From Pomacea canaliculata (Eukaryota > Mollusca > Gastropoda > Architaenioglossa > Ampullariidae): DNA of 64,000 bases. Positions 12,481-24,900 of the stretch are shown here, in pieces. The first letter of the stretch is position 1. Each line of letters starts with the position of its first letter. The notes beneath the pieces are model-generated. The model was given only the letters and a program-made list of their open reading frames with translations, did not search any database and was not told the DNA's origin. The stretch lies in NCBI RefSeq assembly GCF_003073045.1, contig NC_037593.1, forward strand, positions 3,091,525 through 3,155,524, in the 5' to 3' direction. The position numbers and the translations under genes are program-made.

Positions 12481-14126
12481 CCGAGTTTGAATTGCATACA
12501 TCCCATTCCGCTCGTCTTCATTACCTTGTCAATCTTGTGTTGCTTATTTTTTGTTTGTTAATATTTTGTGACTGATCGTTCGGCCCTCGTTTATTAAGTT
12601 TTACAGAGTGTCGGCGGAATGTATTTGATCTGCTTTCTCATGACAAACATGCAAGAGGAATATTAGAGATGGAAAAGAGGGGTCAAGGATCGCTTTAAGA
12701 TGTGACAGGAACTTGGCCCCTATGCAGATTGTAGTTAATCGAACATTTGTATACACGAAGTATTCATTTTCGCCGTGCGCATACCAGTGAAAGAAAGAGA
12801 GGAAAATTATCAATCATACAATTTTACATACGCGTCTTGATGTACATCTTTTACAATTGTATTGATAAATTTTAGCATTTATAGTCTTAATATATATTTT
12901 CCAAGTTCATTTATATTTGAATGAGAACCAGAACAACAATGTATGGTCACAGGAATTTTAGTTATTGTGCAGCGAAACAATGGAACTCTCTCCCTTTCCA
13001 TATCCGCCACCGGCCAAGAATTTAATCCTTTTAAACCTTTACCTTAAGTATTACTCCTAACAACAGTCCACACAATGCTAGTCCTTTGTCACACTCTTCA
13101 TTCCTTCCTTTTCCGCTTATTGTTACTTCCCTGCTCGTCCTCCTTTTGCAAAATCATTCTACAAAACTAAGCCACTGTCCATGTCTCCAAAATTCTTTCC
13201 AGTGACCTCTGCCACCATCTGATGCTAATCAGAACGCAAAGAGCTACAGGAAGCGGTCTGTCTAGTTCCCAGAATAACATTTTATTAGATGTTGGACAGT
13301 AGGATCTGCATCTTCGCTGTTTCCTAAATTCCTCATTGTGCCCCTAGATATTCTAGGTTGCCTTTCCTGTCAAGTGGAAGAAATCCTGTTTTCCAACCTC
13401 TGGATGAAAATTCACTAAAATCTAGTTCTACTAAGAGCCTTACAGCTCAGTAGCCACATCAAGAGTTGTGAACTACTTGATCCACAAAGCTATGAACAGA
13501 TTGACAACACAAATAGTTAAGTTTTTGACCAATAAGCTTCATCTGAGTAAAGTTTTTCACCAAAATGTAATGAACTTATCATGGTAAAGTCTGACCCTGT
13601 TAAAAAAATCAACTACCACACTGTTATAATTAAGCTTATTAGCAGAAACACAAGATGTATTACAGTGACTTTACTAGTGCCATTGTAGATTGAGGTTAAA
13701 AAAAAAAGACCTCCGCTGCCCTTTTTCTCTCATGTGCAAACCCAAGATAAATATGAATAAAAATATTTAATGGATTACAAGTAGTAGCTCTCCATTAGTT
13801 TAACTTCCCTCACAGTCTCATCCACTGATTCCTACATACAATAATGTCCAAGAAATGCTTGCTTAGTTCTCCACACACTTATAGCTATGAACAATAAACT
13901 TCAATGTAAAATTACTTCTCTCTTATTTACTTTCTTAAACCAAATGCCTATGCATTTCTCAATGCTGCAGCTTTAAAAACAAATTACAGGAATTCTGAAG
14001 TCATGCAACAATTAGTACCATTTCATGAAGTATTTATCCGAGTTTTGTAAACACTTATCCTTTGTAAAATGGTGTATTGCTGGTAAACTGCACAATGGCA
14101 ACATTCTATTAACTCACTCAATACAG

Positions 14127-14891
14127 CAGGGTTCCCAGGGATCAGGGATGGTGCCAAAAAAGGACCTTAAAAGGACCTTTCATGCATTCGTAAGTACCTA
14201 AGTGACAGTCATCAATGCTTAAGTTTTTCTCTTGTGTGGTCGGAAAGATGTATTATTTATGAATCTGTGGTCTTCTCTATGTTCTCAAATACATGTATTT
14301 CTAGTAATAAATAATCAAAGAGTTAATTTTGATGCCTGTCTGCCATATTTAGATAAGATAACTTAAAAAGTGTCCTTAGCGCGCTGATAACATACACCGT
14401 TAATGTTCCAAGTTTTCTAGAAATCTAAGTAATAATAATTGCAAAACCTGAAAGCCATTCTTTGGTGTAATACAAAAGTCAGTTCACGTGTCTCTCTCTC
14501 CCGCACACACACTCTAACGGGAAGAGAGAGAGAAATAGAGCTATGCACAGTAGTACTAGAAGATCAAAGTTCAAGAAAGAGTAAGTTTCTAAAGACCTTT
14601 TGAAAAAAGAGTGTTTTTTGCGAATATGGAAGGGCAACTAGTGTTGTACAGATGTGTAGACCAAACATGCGGCGAAAAATCGTCGGTATTTTGCACCAAA
14701 GTCGACTCCGGAAATAAATTTGTGGTAATATTTTATCGATAAAAGGACTTAAAAGGGTCACAGAGAAAATGTAAGGACCTGTGCGAGAATTTGAAAGGAC
14801 CACATGGCAAATAAAAGGACTTAAAAGGCCTTTTGGCGAAAATTCAATATAAAAGGACTTAAAAGGACCTTGCAAGGACCTGGGAACCCTG
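14127..14891. mobile_element. Terminal-inverted-repeat element with reiterated AAAAGGACTT motifs
   Basis: Perfect 13-bp inverted ends, CAGGGTTCCCAGG and CCTGGGAACCCTG, are flanked by the 5-bp direct repeat tacag (14122-14126 and 14892-14896). Both subterminal regions carry many copies of TAAAAGGACYTTAAAAGG-like motifs; the right side has at least six in about 150 bp. The interior has no recognisable transposase. The ends resemble hAT elements, but the duplication is 5 bp, not 8, so the superfamily is left open. It is probably a non-autonomous DNA transposon whose transposase binds the reiterated motif. Confidence 0.75.
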
Positions 14892-15014
14892 TACAGATGT
14901 ATCAACACAACTGAGCTGTAGCTATGAAGACATTTGCATTCACAGGTGCAAACTGTATAGGAGGAGTTAACAAAGTACTGAAAAATACAGTTTAGACTGC
15001 TAGAGTATCCAACC

Positions 15015-15121
15015 TTTACACAATTTACAGTGTGCAGTTGCAAAATGGTATGCACATATATTTCTCTTTTACACAATTTACAGTGTACAGTTGCAAAATG
15101 GTACATACATAAATTTCTCTT
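15015..15121. repeat. 53-bp tandem duplication
   Basis: Two copies of a unit starting tttacacaatttacagtgt, differing at a few positions. It creates a Tyr/Cys-rich open frame on the minus strand that is not a gene. Confidence 0.8.
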
Positions 15122-16159
15122 GGACAGTTACACTTCAACTCTTACAATACTGTCACTGTCATAACTTTCACTACATATATTGCTTCCTTTTGTTTATCTC
15201 AGCAGCTCCCCCATGTAAACGCATCATCCCATACCATCACCTTCGTCATAAAACTCATTAAGATGCACCAAGAAGGAAAGCCTACCTAACAAGACTTTGT
15301 GCCTGTTTATGAATACATGCAACCCCACCCCTTCAATCCTAATGGTGCTGCAATTTGCCTACTTGATTACTGTCTAATGAAACGAGAAATTAATCAAACA
15401 ATTTTAAACTTGGACCACTTTTCCTTAATGTTGTATTTCTAATAATTCCTCTCTCTATTTACCTTATACTGTCATTTCTTTTTCTTTTTCTAGCATTTAA
15501 TTTAGTCATCTCCCATATCCCATCATTTAAGAAAGTGTGATTTTATGATTATAAAAAATGTGTATAGTCCAGCATAGCACTCTGGAATGGTTGTGTAACC
15601 TGTGCTCTGCAGACTTCAATACGTCTAAGTAGCAAAAACACCTAAGCTGGGTTTTCCTTATGCCAAGTAGGGCCAATGATCTTGTGATGCATAGGATAAC
15701 ACACACTCATTCAAACAATAAAAAACAGGAAGTTAAAACAAATTTCTCACACACAATCAACATCAACAACAAATGTCATGTCACTTAACAGCCTGCTGAT
15801 AAACTGCTGCAACATGGTTACATGACCCCAAGTACACAGACAAATAAGTTAGTTGTGGCAACATGGTCCCCATCAGTCAATGACAATGCCTGCCGACACT
15901 TTGCAGTCTTTTTTTTTTGTGTGGGCTTGCAATGTGACAAGACAAGCATACATTGTGTGACATATACCATAAGTCTTTGTTGAAAACAGCTACAACTATA
16001 CCATCGAGAGGTTAGGTGACAGCTTGTTTAAATCTGCCGCAGTGTGGAAAGGGTGTTTATAGCCTCCTGTCACTTATAAAGTTTAAGGTACAAGGAGAGA
16101 GCTATTGCTGTTGACGAAGTGACAGTCCTGTAATTTAGCTTCACAACACCATCCAACAC

Positions 16160-16165
16160 TTTATT
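16160..16165 (-). promoter_or_regulatory. Candidate MED19 polyadenylation signal
   Basis: AATAAA on the minus strand (tttatt on the plus strand) about 310 bases after the MED19 stop codon. It is the nearest canonical signal I see. Confidence 0.4.
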
Positions 16166-16337
16166 TCTATCTGCTGATTGTTATAAAGTCTTTCAGCTAC
16201 AAGTCTTCTAGTAACAATCTGGACTGGCAGCACTTCTGACAACTGCTACAAAGTGATTCTTTCCCTTTTCTTTGCTTGTCTTCAACCCCATGCCATGGGT
16301 ACCTTCCCAGCATGGCTTCATCTTTCTGACTATAGTG

Positions 16338-16510
16338 GTAGTCCCCAGCAAGACCCTGTTATCAACATTTCTGTGAGGGTTTGGTGGTTCTCAGAAGCCT
16401 GTGTCAGCATTTGTGCGTGGGGTTAGCAGTCCTCAAGAGCCTGTGTCAACATTTGTGCATAGGTTTGGCAGTCCTCAAGAGCCTGTGTCTATATTTGTGT
16501 GTGGAGTAGG
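16338..16510. repeat. 42-bp minisatellite overlapping the MED19 stop codon
   Basis: About four diverged copies of a 41-43-bp unit containing cagtcctcaagagcctgtgt. The proximal copy encodes the last residues and stop of MED19; the other copies lie in its 3' UTR. Confidence 0.75.
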
Positions 16511-19500
16511 CTGGTCAGGGCTGTGCTTCTGCTGGCAAACAACACAAAAACTGCTGGGTAGTAAAATATCTTAGTGGACATTCATTTATTTTCTAAACTT
16601 TCTCTCCAACAATGCAAAAGCATATATTTAAGGGCAAAGACCCAAACAATTAACAGATGTACCAGGCGAGCAATTATCTTACAAATCATCAACAATAGAC
16701 TACAGCTATATTTATTTTTGAAAAACAAACCAACCTTTTTCTTCTTTTTTTCCTTCTTCTTCTTGCGTTTTTCTTTGGGCTCCTCTTCTTTCTTTCCTTT
16801 TTTGGGTTTCTTGGCCTCATTATCTCCAGCATTATCAGGTGCTGTAACGAACCAGGCAATGCATAAGCTCTACATAAATCATAAGCTTAACAAAAAATAA
16901 ATTATAAGTTCTTAAAGTTTTGAGCAAGTTATGGCCTTACTACCCTTATAAATGTCAAGGGTTACAACCAATCAGAATGAGAGCCAGAGTGATTCCAAAC
17001 ATCGGTTTCTATAAAAGTGTATCTCCACCAATCATCTGCATTAAATGATCTAGCTTATTTGATCAGTGGAATTCTGTCTTTTGCACCTCTGTGCTGCATG
17101 CAGGCAGTATACAGTGCCCCATGATTCTGCTAATTTCAAGTGTGAACACACTTTTCTTTTTACACGCTCTACTAATTAAGTACTCTACTGTTGAACAAAT
17201 GCTTCCAGGTGCTTGACAGTGACTGAACTTGCTTAACAGATTGCAGGAAAATTGAACAGAAAAGAAAAAGACAAGGAGCAAGAGAGCATGAGGTTTAGAG
17301 TACTTAAAAAAAAAACCTTCTGAAGCTACATATATATAAACCTCCACATACAACAACCATAATCCTTACATCAAAGATCTTATGTCATGCTCACAGATGA
17401 TGCACATAGACTCAAAACAATTTACAAGATTTTTGAAAGAACTGTAAAAAACCTTGGGCAACAGGTACAGCATTAGTTTTCTCCACTTCCCGTGATCGCT
17501 TCTTGTGCTTCTTCTTTTTATGAGGCATTTGGGCCATCATCTGATACTGTTCAGGCAACTGAAAACAAAAACAAATCAAATGTCACAAAAATACCAGTTT
17601 TATATGTCATGCATTTGTGTTTGTTGTCATGGCATAATAACTCAAATATTGTTCAAATTCTTAACAGTGACCTTTAATTTCAACAAAAATTACAGAAAGA
17701 TAAAATTTTTCTGCACCAAAAACATGGAGAAAACAAGAGTAATAAAATAAGTCCTCGTGATAAAGAAAAGAAACAATATATTTGTGATAAAGAAAAGAAA
17801 CAATATAAACAATCTATAAAAAAATAGACATACAGCCAATGACATTGATGCTCAAGAAATCAAAATCAGTTAGTAAGAATAATAGAAAATTCAAAAACTG
17901 ACATTAAACTACTTGTAGCTACAAGTTACAAACAAGAGACAGTCAAAATGTCTTACAGGTCCTGGATGCAGACGGAAACCCGAAAGTGCAGGACCTGACA
18001 AGGGAATCAATTCTTTCCCAAGAATGGGTGCCTTCTCGATTAGAGATCGGAGAGAGCTGGAAAGATATTTATGTATAGTTATGCATTTGCCAAAGCAGCA
18101 AAGAACATGGTTATTTACTAGCTTTACTTTTTTCAGTGCTGAAAATGGCAAACAAATGTATGCTTACAGTCCATCTGAACAAACTGATTAGGTTTATTAT
18201 CTGGTGATCTTAATTGTAAAAATATGTTTCTTTCTGAAGTAAAGTAAATAAGCACAACAAGAGAAATGAGTGCACTACAATCAGCTGATCATACAAACCC
18301 CTAAAACACACTTTAACCTAACTGATCACACAAACAAAACACTCTAAGCTAGCTAATTCCAACCTTGAAAAAAGGAAAAAGAAAGTTATTGACAAATTAA
18401 AAATTATTTGAAATCAAAGTTGTTCAGACTTGACTTGGCAGATCAACACACTACAAAACTTAGCCTCATAGTTCACAGAAATTCGTTTCTAGGGTAAATG
18501 TCTGGAAATTGGGTTTCATTTCTTCTTATACTTTGAGTGACAATGACAATTATAACAAGGAAGCAAGTGAAGAGTGCTTTGATAATGACAAGAATAAATG
18601 TTTATAAGACGTACACAAGGTTCACACAACAACTTGTACAAACAAAATAGCTAATGGTATCCTGACATGCATAAAAATATGATTCAGTTTATCTTTAGTA
18701 TGAATGATACAAATCACTGGATTTAAAATGAAAATGACTTTTCACAGAAGAAAACAATGTCCCCAAGTTAATGGCTGCACATGCTACTAATGTTCTTCTA
18801 TTTTTTTAATTCCAAATAAAAAAATTTCTTTAAAAGGCAATGTGTGATATCAAAAGGAAAAAATTGCAGTCAAACATATATGCTGATCAGTAAACTCTTG
18901 GTAAGCGGATGGAGTGGTCAGAGCACTGGCGTCTGAACTGAGAACAAGCTGGTTCAGTACCCAATTAGTGCAGCAAACTTCTGCCAGCTGACCCAGCTAG
19001 CAAGAGTGGATACCTGACTCCATAGAGGGTTGGGGAAGGTAAGGCAGCGAGGGAGAGGAGATGGGCACCACCAACATGTAAAGCTGGCCTGGAGAAAAGT
19101 GAGATCTCTAACACCTCATCCCCCAAATGACCTGTAAAGGTTAAGGAATGATCTTTACCTGACCTTTAAACTCTTGATATCACACAATGACTATGTTAGA
19201 AATAAAACTCATGACTAAAGGATATAAGTGTCACCAATCAGGTTTCACATTTACATCTAAGATTATAAAATGAACAATGCTGTTTATGCAGACCTGTTAT
19301 CTTGATGACCAGGGGTGTCAATGTTACCAGGAAGGTGAGGTAGAAAAGCACTCAGTTCCTCTTTGACCTTCTTACCAAAGAATTTGTTGTAGGAATGTTC
19401 CAGCCCGTATCGTGCTAGCAGGTTGTTACTGCCTGTAATGTCTGCCGGCTCTGTTTCAAAAGAGTGATATAAAAATCATTGGCTTAGTATAGTTTTTGTG

Positions 19501-21480
19501 ACTGCATCCATTTTTTGGGTTCCCAGACTATTTGGCATAAAGCAGCAAAGGCCTCTGTTCAGTCACCCCACTTGAGAAGCTTAGCTGGAAAGTTGTTAGT
19601 GCCAGGTGACTTTCCTCCATTCAGGCTGTGTATAATTTTTAGTTACCTCTGCTTGCAGGACTGGTAGGTCTGCAGACAGGCTAATTTTATTCTGGTTGTT
19701 TTGTTAGCATTTGTCTTCAACAGAATATTGTACAGGTCTTTGCAGTATTCAGTCCATCAGTTGAGTACAGCAGTGCTTTTTTGTAAGAAGGAAGCCATTG
19801 TTGTTTTCTATAACTGACGTCTTATGTTGACTTTTCTTGTTGAGGGTCTTCATTAGTAGAAAAACGTTTTTTGCTGTTACCGTGTACCCTTCCCTCCTGT
19901 ATGGTCCAGCATTGGCCCTCAATCTAAATCAAGGTGTCACAGGTTGCCTTTCATCCCTTTCCTGATGTTACTGTAGCAGGAGCATTTGCTTAGGGCATCC
20001 GGCATCCGGCACCCGGCATCCCCTTCCACCCCACGCTTGGTCATGCAAGCCAAACAGCAACAGCGGGTGACGTAGCACCCAAACTGTCCAGTATAAATAG
20101 CAGGCAAAAATCGGTGCTTGCACCAGTTTACGGAAAGGCGTCTGGTCCTACTTGGAAAGCAGTAAAACTTTGGGACTGAGCAAACAAGAAGTACCATTTT
20201 GCCGCAAGGCGTTTTGGTCCGCTGGAAAATGGCTTGTGTCACTCAGCCTCTTTCCTCATCCCTGAGCAAGCGAGAAGTACCATTTTGCCAGAAGGCATTT
20301 TGGTCCACTGGGAAGCGACTAGCGTCACTCAGCCTCTTTCCCCTCAACAGGGAGTTAGGTGCTAGGTTTTGGTAGGCTAGGTAGTTAGGTTAGAATAGAT
20401 ATAGTAGCTGTATATGTAAATTATGTAAATAAATATGTCTTTGAACCTATTTACCACTATTTACCAGTGTGAGCGTCAGTCCAAAGAATGCTAGCACATC
20501 GTATGTATGTCCTTGTCGTGTGAATGAGGTGAACGTGAATCACTAGCACGAGAAAATTCGTGTTGTCCATATAGTCGTGACACAGCAGCAGAGAGAACAC
20601 ACGCGAAGATACATGAAGTTGATGAACCGATAGAAAAGACCCTTTAGACTGGACAAGTAAAGCGATGTGGACTCCAAGATCGGCTAAGTGTAGAGACTAG
20701 ACAACGCACCCGACGAACGAGAGCAAGAATTTTTAGTGGAAAATTCTCCTTGGGAACTTCCGTCCTCTTCCCTGGAACACCAATGACAAACGGACTGATT
20801 TGGGGCTAAGGTAGTTAGCGGTGTTAGCCTTTAGCGAGGGTCAGCCCGGCTACATTACAACTCACTTCTTTGTCATTAGAAGCTGCTTCAAGTTTGCTTT
20901 TCCTTTCTTTAAGGCTCTGCTTCGGTCACAAATTAAGGATGTCATTTATGACCCAGAATTGTATTTTTGTTTGTTTTTGGGTTTTTTTCTTTCTCTGACG
21001 CACTAGCACGTCATGGGCTGTTGATAGTAGTACCTCTTTGATTAAATTGACTAGGAGGGTGAGTTAACAGCTACTAGGTCAAATCAAATAAAAAATCAAA
21101 TCAAATCAAAACAGACTTTATTGTCTGTCGAGGAGACCCAGGACAGAAATTTGTCTTCGCTCTATTTGTCTATGCAACAACAGTCAGTCCCTTTACTACT
21201 CCTGGAAACTACTTGTAAATACTTATAGTTTCTTAAAGGATTCTACTTTCTTTGGTATTTCACAATTCATTATAAATTTTCAACAGCATAATTCTAACTT
21301 ATTGTTATAGTTACCCGGTGTGTCTCTCATAAGATAGAAGGTGCCCGTTTGTGTTACAGACGGGTTTTTTCCAGGAATCAGGCTAATCGTAGCTTTCAGA
21401 GTTCCCGTAGAATCTTGTCGCGGATAAGCAGGTGATCTTGAACCCCTTTCGCGGGGACTCGATCGCGGAGATGTTTGCAT
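16475..21480 (-). CDS. MED19: Mediator of RNA polymerase II transcription subunit 19
   Basis: Six minus-strand exons: 21315-21480, 19294-19450, 17957-18056, 17453-17558, 16735-16841 and 16475-16531. All phases agree and the product is 230 aa (human 194-244). The order of conserved blocks matches MED19: GTFYLMRD in exon 1; LLARYGLEHSYNKFFGKKVK with FLPHLPGNIDTPG in exon 2; SSLRSLIEKAPI with GFRLHPGP in exon 3; LPEQYQMM then a lysine-rich stretch in exons 4-5; and QKHSPDQP in exon 6. MED19 sits in the Mediator head/middle module in the nucleus and contacts activators and the REST/CDK8 branch. The start at 21480 is the first ATG after a stop-free non-ATG extension. The C-terminal tail after HSPDQP is encoded by a minisatellite unit. 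Intron 1 carries a LINE fragment and a solo LTR. GOSR1 diverges from the same promoter region. Confidence 0.93.
18898..19172 (+). mobile_element. tRNA-derived SINE (second family) in a MED19 intron
   Basis: The head (GGTCAGAGCACTGG followed by TGGTTCAGTACCC) has weak A-box and good B-box character. The body includes CAGCTGACCCAGCTAGCA, GGGAGAGGAGATGGGCACCA and AGTGAGATCTCTAACACCTC, a layout seen in abundant molluscan SINEs. It differs from the family at 5962. It lies between MED19 exons 2 and 3. Confidence 0.6.
19500..19971 (-). mobile_element. LINE reverse-transcriptase fragment
   Basis: On the minus strand the translation with breaks reads like the segment before the LINE RT palm: PGTNNFPAKLLKWGD, then EAFAALCQIVWEPKKW. 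It is an old, 5'-truncated copy in MED19 intron 1, interrupted or bounded at 19972 by an LTR. Confidence 0.65.
19972..20854 (+). mobile_element. Solo LTR of an unidentified LTR retrotransposon
   Basis: The 883-bp element begins TGTAGCAGGAGC and ends CCGGCTACA, giving short TG...CA inverted ends. It is flanked by the 4-bp duplication ttac. A TATA-like cagtataaatagcagg and a downstream aataaat signal give normal LTR architecture. It contains an internal duplication of about 85 bp. A diverged second copy lies at 57877-58879 on the other strand. No internal coding region adjoins it, so it is a fossil solo LTR in MED19 intron 1. The family is not determined. Confidence 0.7.
21086..21200 (-). repeat. 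Probable LINE 3' end with ATTTG-like tail
   Basis: On the minus strand, GACAGACAATAAAGTCTG runs into tandem TGATT repeats, the look of a LINE 3' terminus with a microsatellite tail. There is no coding part. Confidence 0.35.
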
Positions 21481-21913
21481 TATTATCTCTTTTCTCACAA
21501 ATAACCCGTTACATTTCAATGGCAGGAAGCGAGTTATGAATTGTCTCCTCTTTAAATTATAGGAATAAACTATATGAGTATTGTACCATTTAAAAATAAG
21601 AATGTGACCCTTTTCTCATTATTAATAAGAAATATAGTGAACATATACAGCTATTTTTTACAACAAGAAAAACATGCAAATCATTTACTAAAAAAAATTG
21701 GATATAATAAAAAATGTTTCAAGTTTTTGTTTTTTGTAATGCACACCGCTTTTTAGTAATGTTTTCTAAAGCTTCTAAATATTATAAAATATGTTTATTT
21801 TAACCAAAACATATTAATTTTGCTTACAATTTTATTAAAGTTTATTTATAATGCTTCTTAAAAAAAAAAGTGACGACGTCACGAGAAGATGCCAACATGT
21901 TTCGAGATCTAAT
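21481..21913. promoter_or_regulatory. Divergent promoter region between MED19 and GOSR1
   Basis: Only 433 bp separate the MED19 ATG (minus) and the GOSR1 ATG (plus), so both 5' UTRs and promoters must lie here or overlap. Near the GOSR1 start there is a CRE-like tgacgacgtcac at 21871-21882. The centre is very AT-rich. Confidence 0.6.
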
Positions 21914-24900
21914 ATGGCCGAAATGGGTAACTTATGGGAAGGTAAATGGATTTTTTTACTGCTGACTAAGTAAGCTTTCACCAGGTAGAATGTGTTTCAG
22001 ATGGGAAGTATTTTAGATTATGTTATTGCTATATTCCTCCAGTGCATGATTTTTATAATGTATACATCGCCAAGTGGTAACTGCTAGTTCAATGTTGTCA
22101 TTAACTGACGCTTACGCAGTGGCGCTTGCTGATAAACTCTTTTGGTGGAAAACTAGTTAAATTCAGTATTTGCCTTTACGTACAGACACACACAGAGCCC
22201 CACTCTCTCTTTTTTCCTCTCCTACACCCAGAAGATGAAATGCCCATTTAACTTACACCGAACCAAATAGTCCATTAACTAAGAAAAAGAATAGTTTTAT
22301 CAGTCCTTGTAATTACATAAGTGTGCAGATTACTGGACAGAATACAAAGTTACCGCAAGTATTTTTTCTGGTGTAGGCAGTGAAATGAAAAGAAGTGTAT
22401 GCAAAGTTTGCACATATTAACAGGTAAAAAGCCATCTGCAAGTATATTGTATACCTTCTGAAATGTCTTTGGACTCATAGTTTTCAGTTAAAATAGTCTC
22501 AGTACAATGATTTCTATTTTTGTGACTTTTTAGGACACTTCTGGATAGCCATAACTCAAAGGTTTTGTTTGGATACTTTTATTATTGGCTATATCCTTTT
22601 GATTCAGTTTATTCTTACCATTATTCCATTCTGTGCTTCGAAACCTAACTCTACATCCAACTATATAGCCTGCATCCTATACCTAACCTTAAAAATTCTA
22701 TGAGAGATGAAATGATGTTGCTATACAAAAGCCTAAAGGACCTGTAACATGTCAGACCTTAAAGCTACTTAAACTTGACTATAACAAATTATCTAAAAGA
22801 GTTATTCGCTAAATGTAAAGGGAGATGTTGATGCACGCACTCCTTGGGTTTTTGAACTGCAGTCCATGTATCCTGCATGGGATGTGTAGTAGTCCAACTA
22901 AAATAATTTGCTTCATCTGGAAAATGTCTTTAGGCAAACTAGTCTGGTGTCACCTGAAATTTTAGCCTAAAAATATGTGCTAATGAGAAGCAGTGCAAGT
23001 GCTGAACAGAGACAAGACTTATTGTGAATGTTAGTATGTTCATGTTCCTCAGTCTTTGTAGAATAAGACTGTTCATCTTGTACCCATAGTCTTTTTCCCT
23101 TTGTAAACAGATCTACGTAAACAGGCTCGACAGTTGGAGAATGAGATAGACCTGAAACTGGTCTCATTCAGCAAGCTTGGTACCAGTTACACATCTCACA
23201 GAGATGGAGACAGGTACTGTAGAGACTAGAATAAATATTCTCTGGATTTTAAATTTGTGGAGTTCTTTGGTTACTTCTGTGATAACATATTTAATATTCA
23301 AAAAGGTATCTTATTAGCTCTCCATAAAATTATTTTTGATGATGCTTATTACATATGGGATTGGTAATCAGCAAGAACTTTTTTATGGTTAACATAGCTC
23401 TACAGTAAAATGAAAAATAACTATACAAAGGGATGAAGAGTAATCTTACCCAGCTTGTACCTGTCAAGAAATATCAGAACTTATCAGTTTCCATATTTAT
23501 ATTAGTTTTATGAACATAGAGCACTACAACCCAGTTTCAATTGTTAGCAGTAATGAATAAGGTGACTTTAATGTTTGCTACTTCATAGCTTTAGGTATAT
23601 ATAAAAATTTCTAAATCATGCATGGGACCTTGTGAAAATCTGCTGATGTGATGAAATATTTTTCCCCACTAATGCATCCATCCAGAAGTAATGTGCCAAA
23701 GGAGCAGTCCAGGTAGTCTCTTTTTATTTTTACATGGGGCGCATACTATTTCTCTTTGGTTCTCTTACTTTACTTTTGTGCCTATTTTACCAATTGTTAA
23801 ATGAATAGTTTCAAGTGGATAATGTTTCTGCCTTAAATTCAGAACATCATAGTCCCCTTGAGTGCTTCATCAGTTTCTTTTGGACATTAAAGCTGGCACA
23901 AAAGAAGGCATTTTCAGGTTTTGTTTCGCCTTGGGTTTATATTGTCAGACCAAGTGATAAAAGAGGGTTACAGTGAATAAATAATGGTGCATGCAAGAGT
24001 TTATTTGCTGTGATTATCATGCAATGGAATTGTGTTCATTGCATTAATGAAAGCACCAGTATAAGTATCATACAACTGACCTTGTGCTTTTTGGTGCAAC
24101 CGGTTCCTTTGTACATTGCGTGTGGCAATAGCTGTGTGTTGTTGATCTTCCCAGTCATAGTGTTTTCCACTGTTACCATAAAACATGAACTATTATGAAG
24201 GTAGATGACTTAGACTTGTGTTTGTGCTTGCACTATAATTACTGGCACTTACATCCACATACCGCTCCATCCCTTGCCTCCATGTACTTGATGTCTGAAC
24301 AAATTTATGTGATTTTATTTTTAAAAAGCCCCCAAAGAAAAGCCTTATGAAACAGTGTCCTTATGCATTGCATCTCATATCAAGGTGGATGAGTTTTTAA
24401 CCAGCAAACTGCCATCAGCTGAACAGTGTGTGTGTGAAGAGAAAAATCATTCGTTAGCCAGCATTTGGATAGATGTTTGCTGGAGAAGCAGTGGGCTGTT
24501 TGAAGTGGGGACTATCTATGTGCTCTGCACAATGGCTGCATGTTTTTGGTGCTTTTTCTGGTAGTTCAGTGCATGTGGTACAGATTTCATGACTGCCTGT
24601 TCAAGAGGTGCAGACCACACTGCAGTCAATGCAACTACAATGGTCAAGACATCATCTCAAAGAAAAGGAGATAATTGATATTTGATGTAGAAAGTCTTAT
24701 TTCTACCATTAAAGATCATTAATTAAAGAGATTAAAAGTAAAAGCGTAATTTTTTTTACCAAGTTGCTGTTAATGATGCAATGACCATGGTCAACTTTAT
24801 CGATCCCAATGGGTAATTTAAACATGGTAAATGAGCACAGTTACTATATATATAAAGTTTTAGTTTCAAGGTAAAAATATTAGCAAGTGACACAATCTTT

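Larger units (their letters stand above)
12481..16159. other. AT-rich region downstream of MED19
   Basis: No exon is supported. The stretch contains the terminal-inverted-repeat element at 14127-14891 and a 53-bp tandem duplication at 15015-15121. The rest is unannotated AT-rich sequence. Confidence 0.5.

Noticed and set aside
14564-15106. A 180-aa minus-strand open frame
   Set aside because: It runs through the TIR element's reiterated motifs and the 53-bp tandem duplication. The Tyr/Cys-rich product is explained by those repeats.
16574-16900. A plus-strand Phe/Ser-rich 108-aa frame
   Set aside because: It is the reverse complement of the Lys-rich MED19 exon 5 and its flank.
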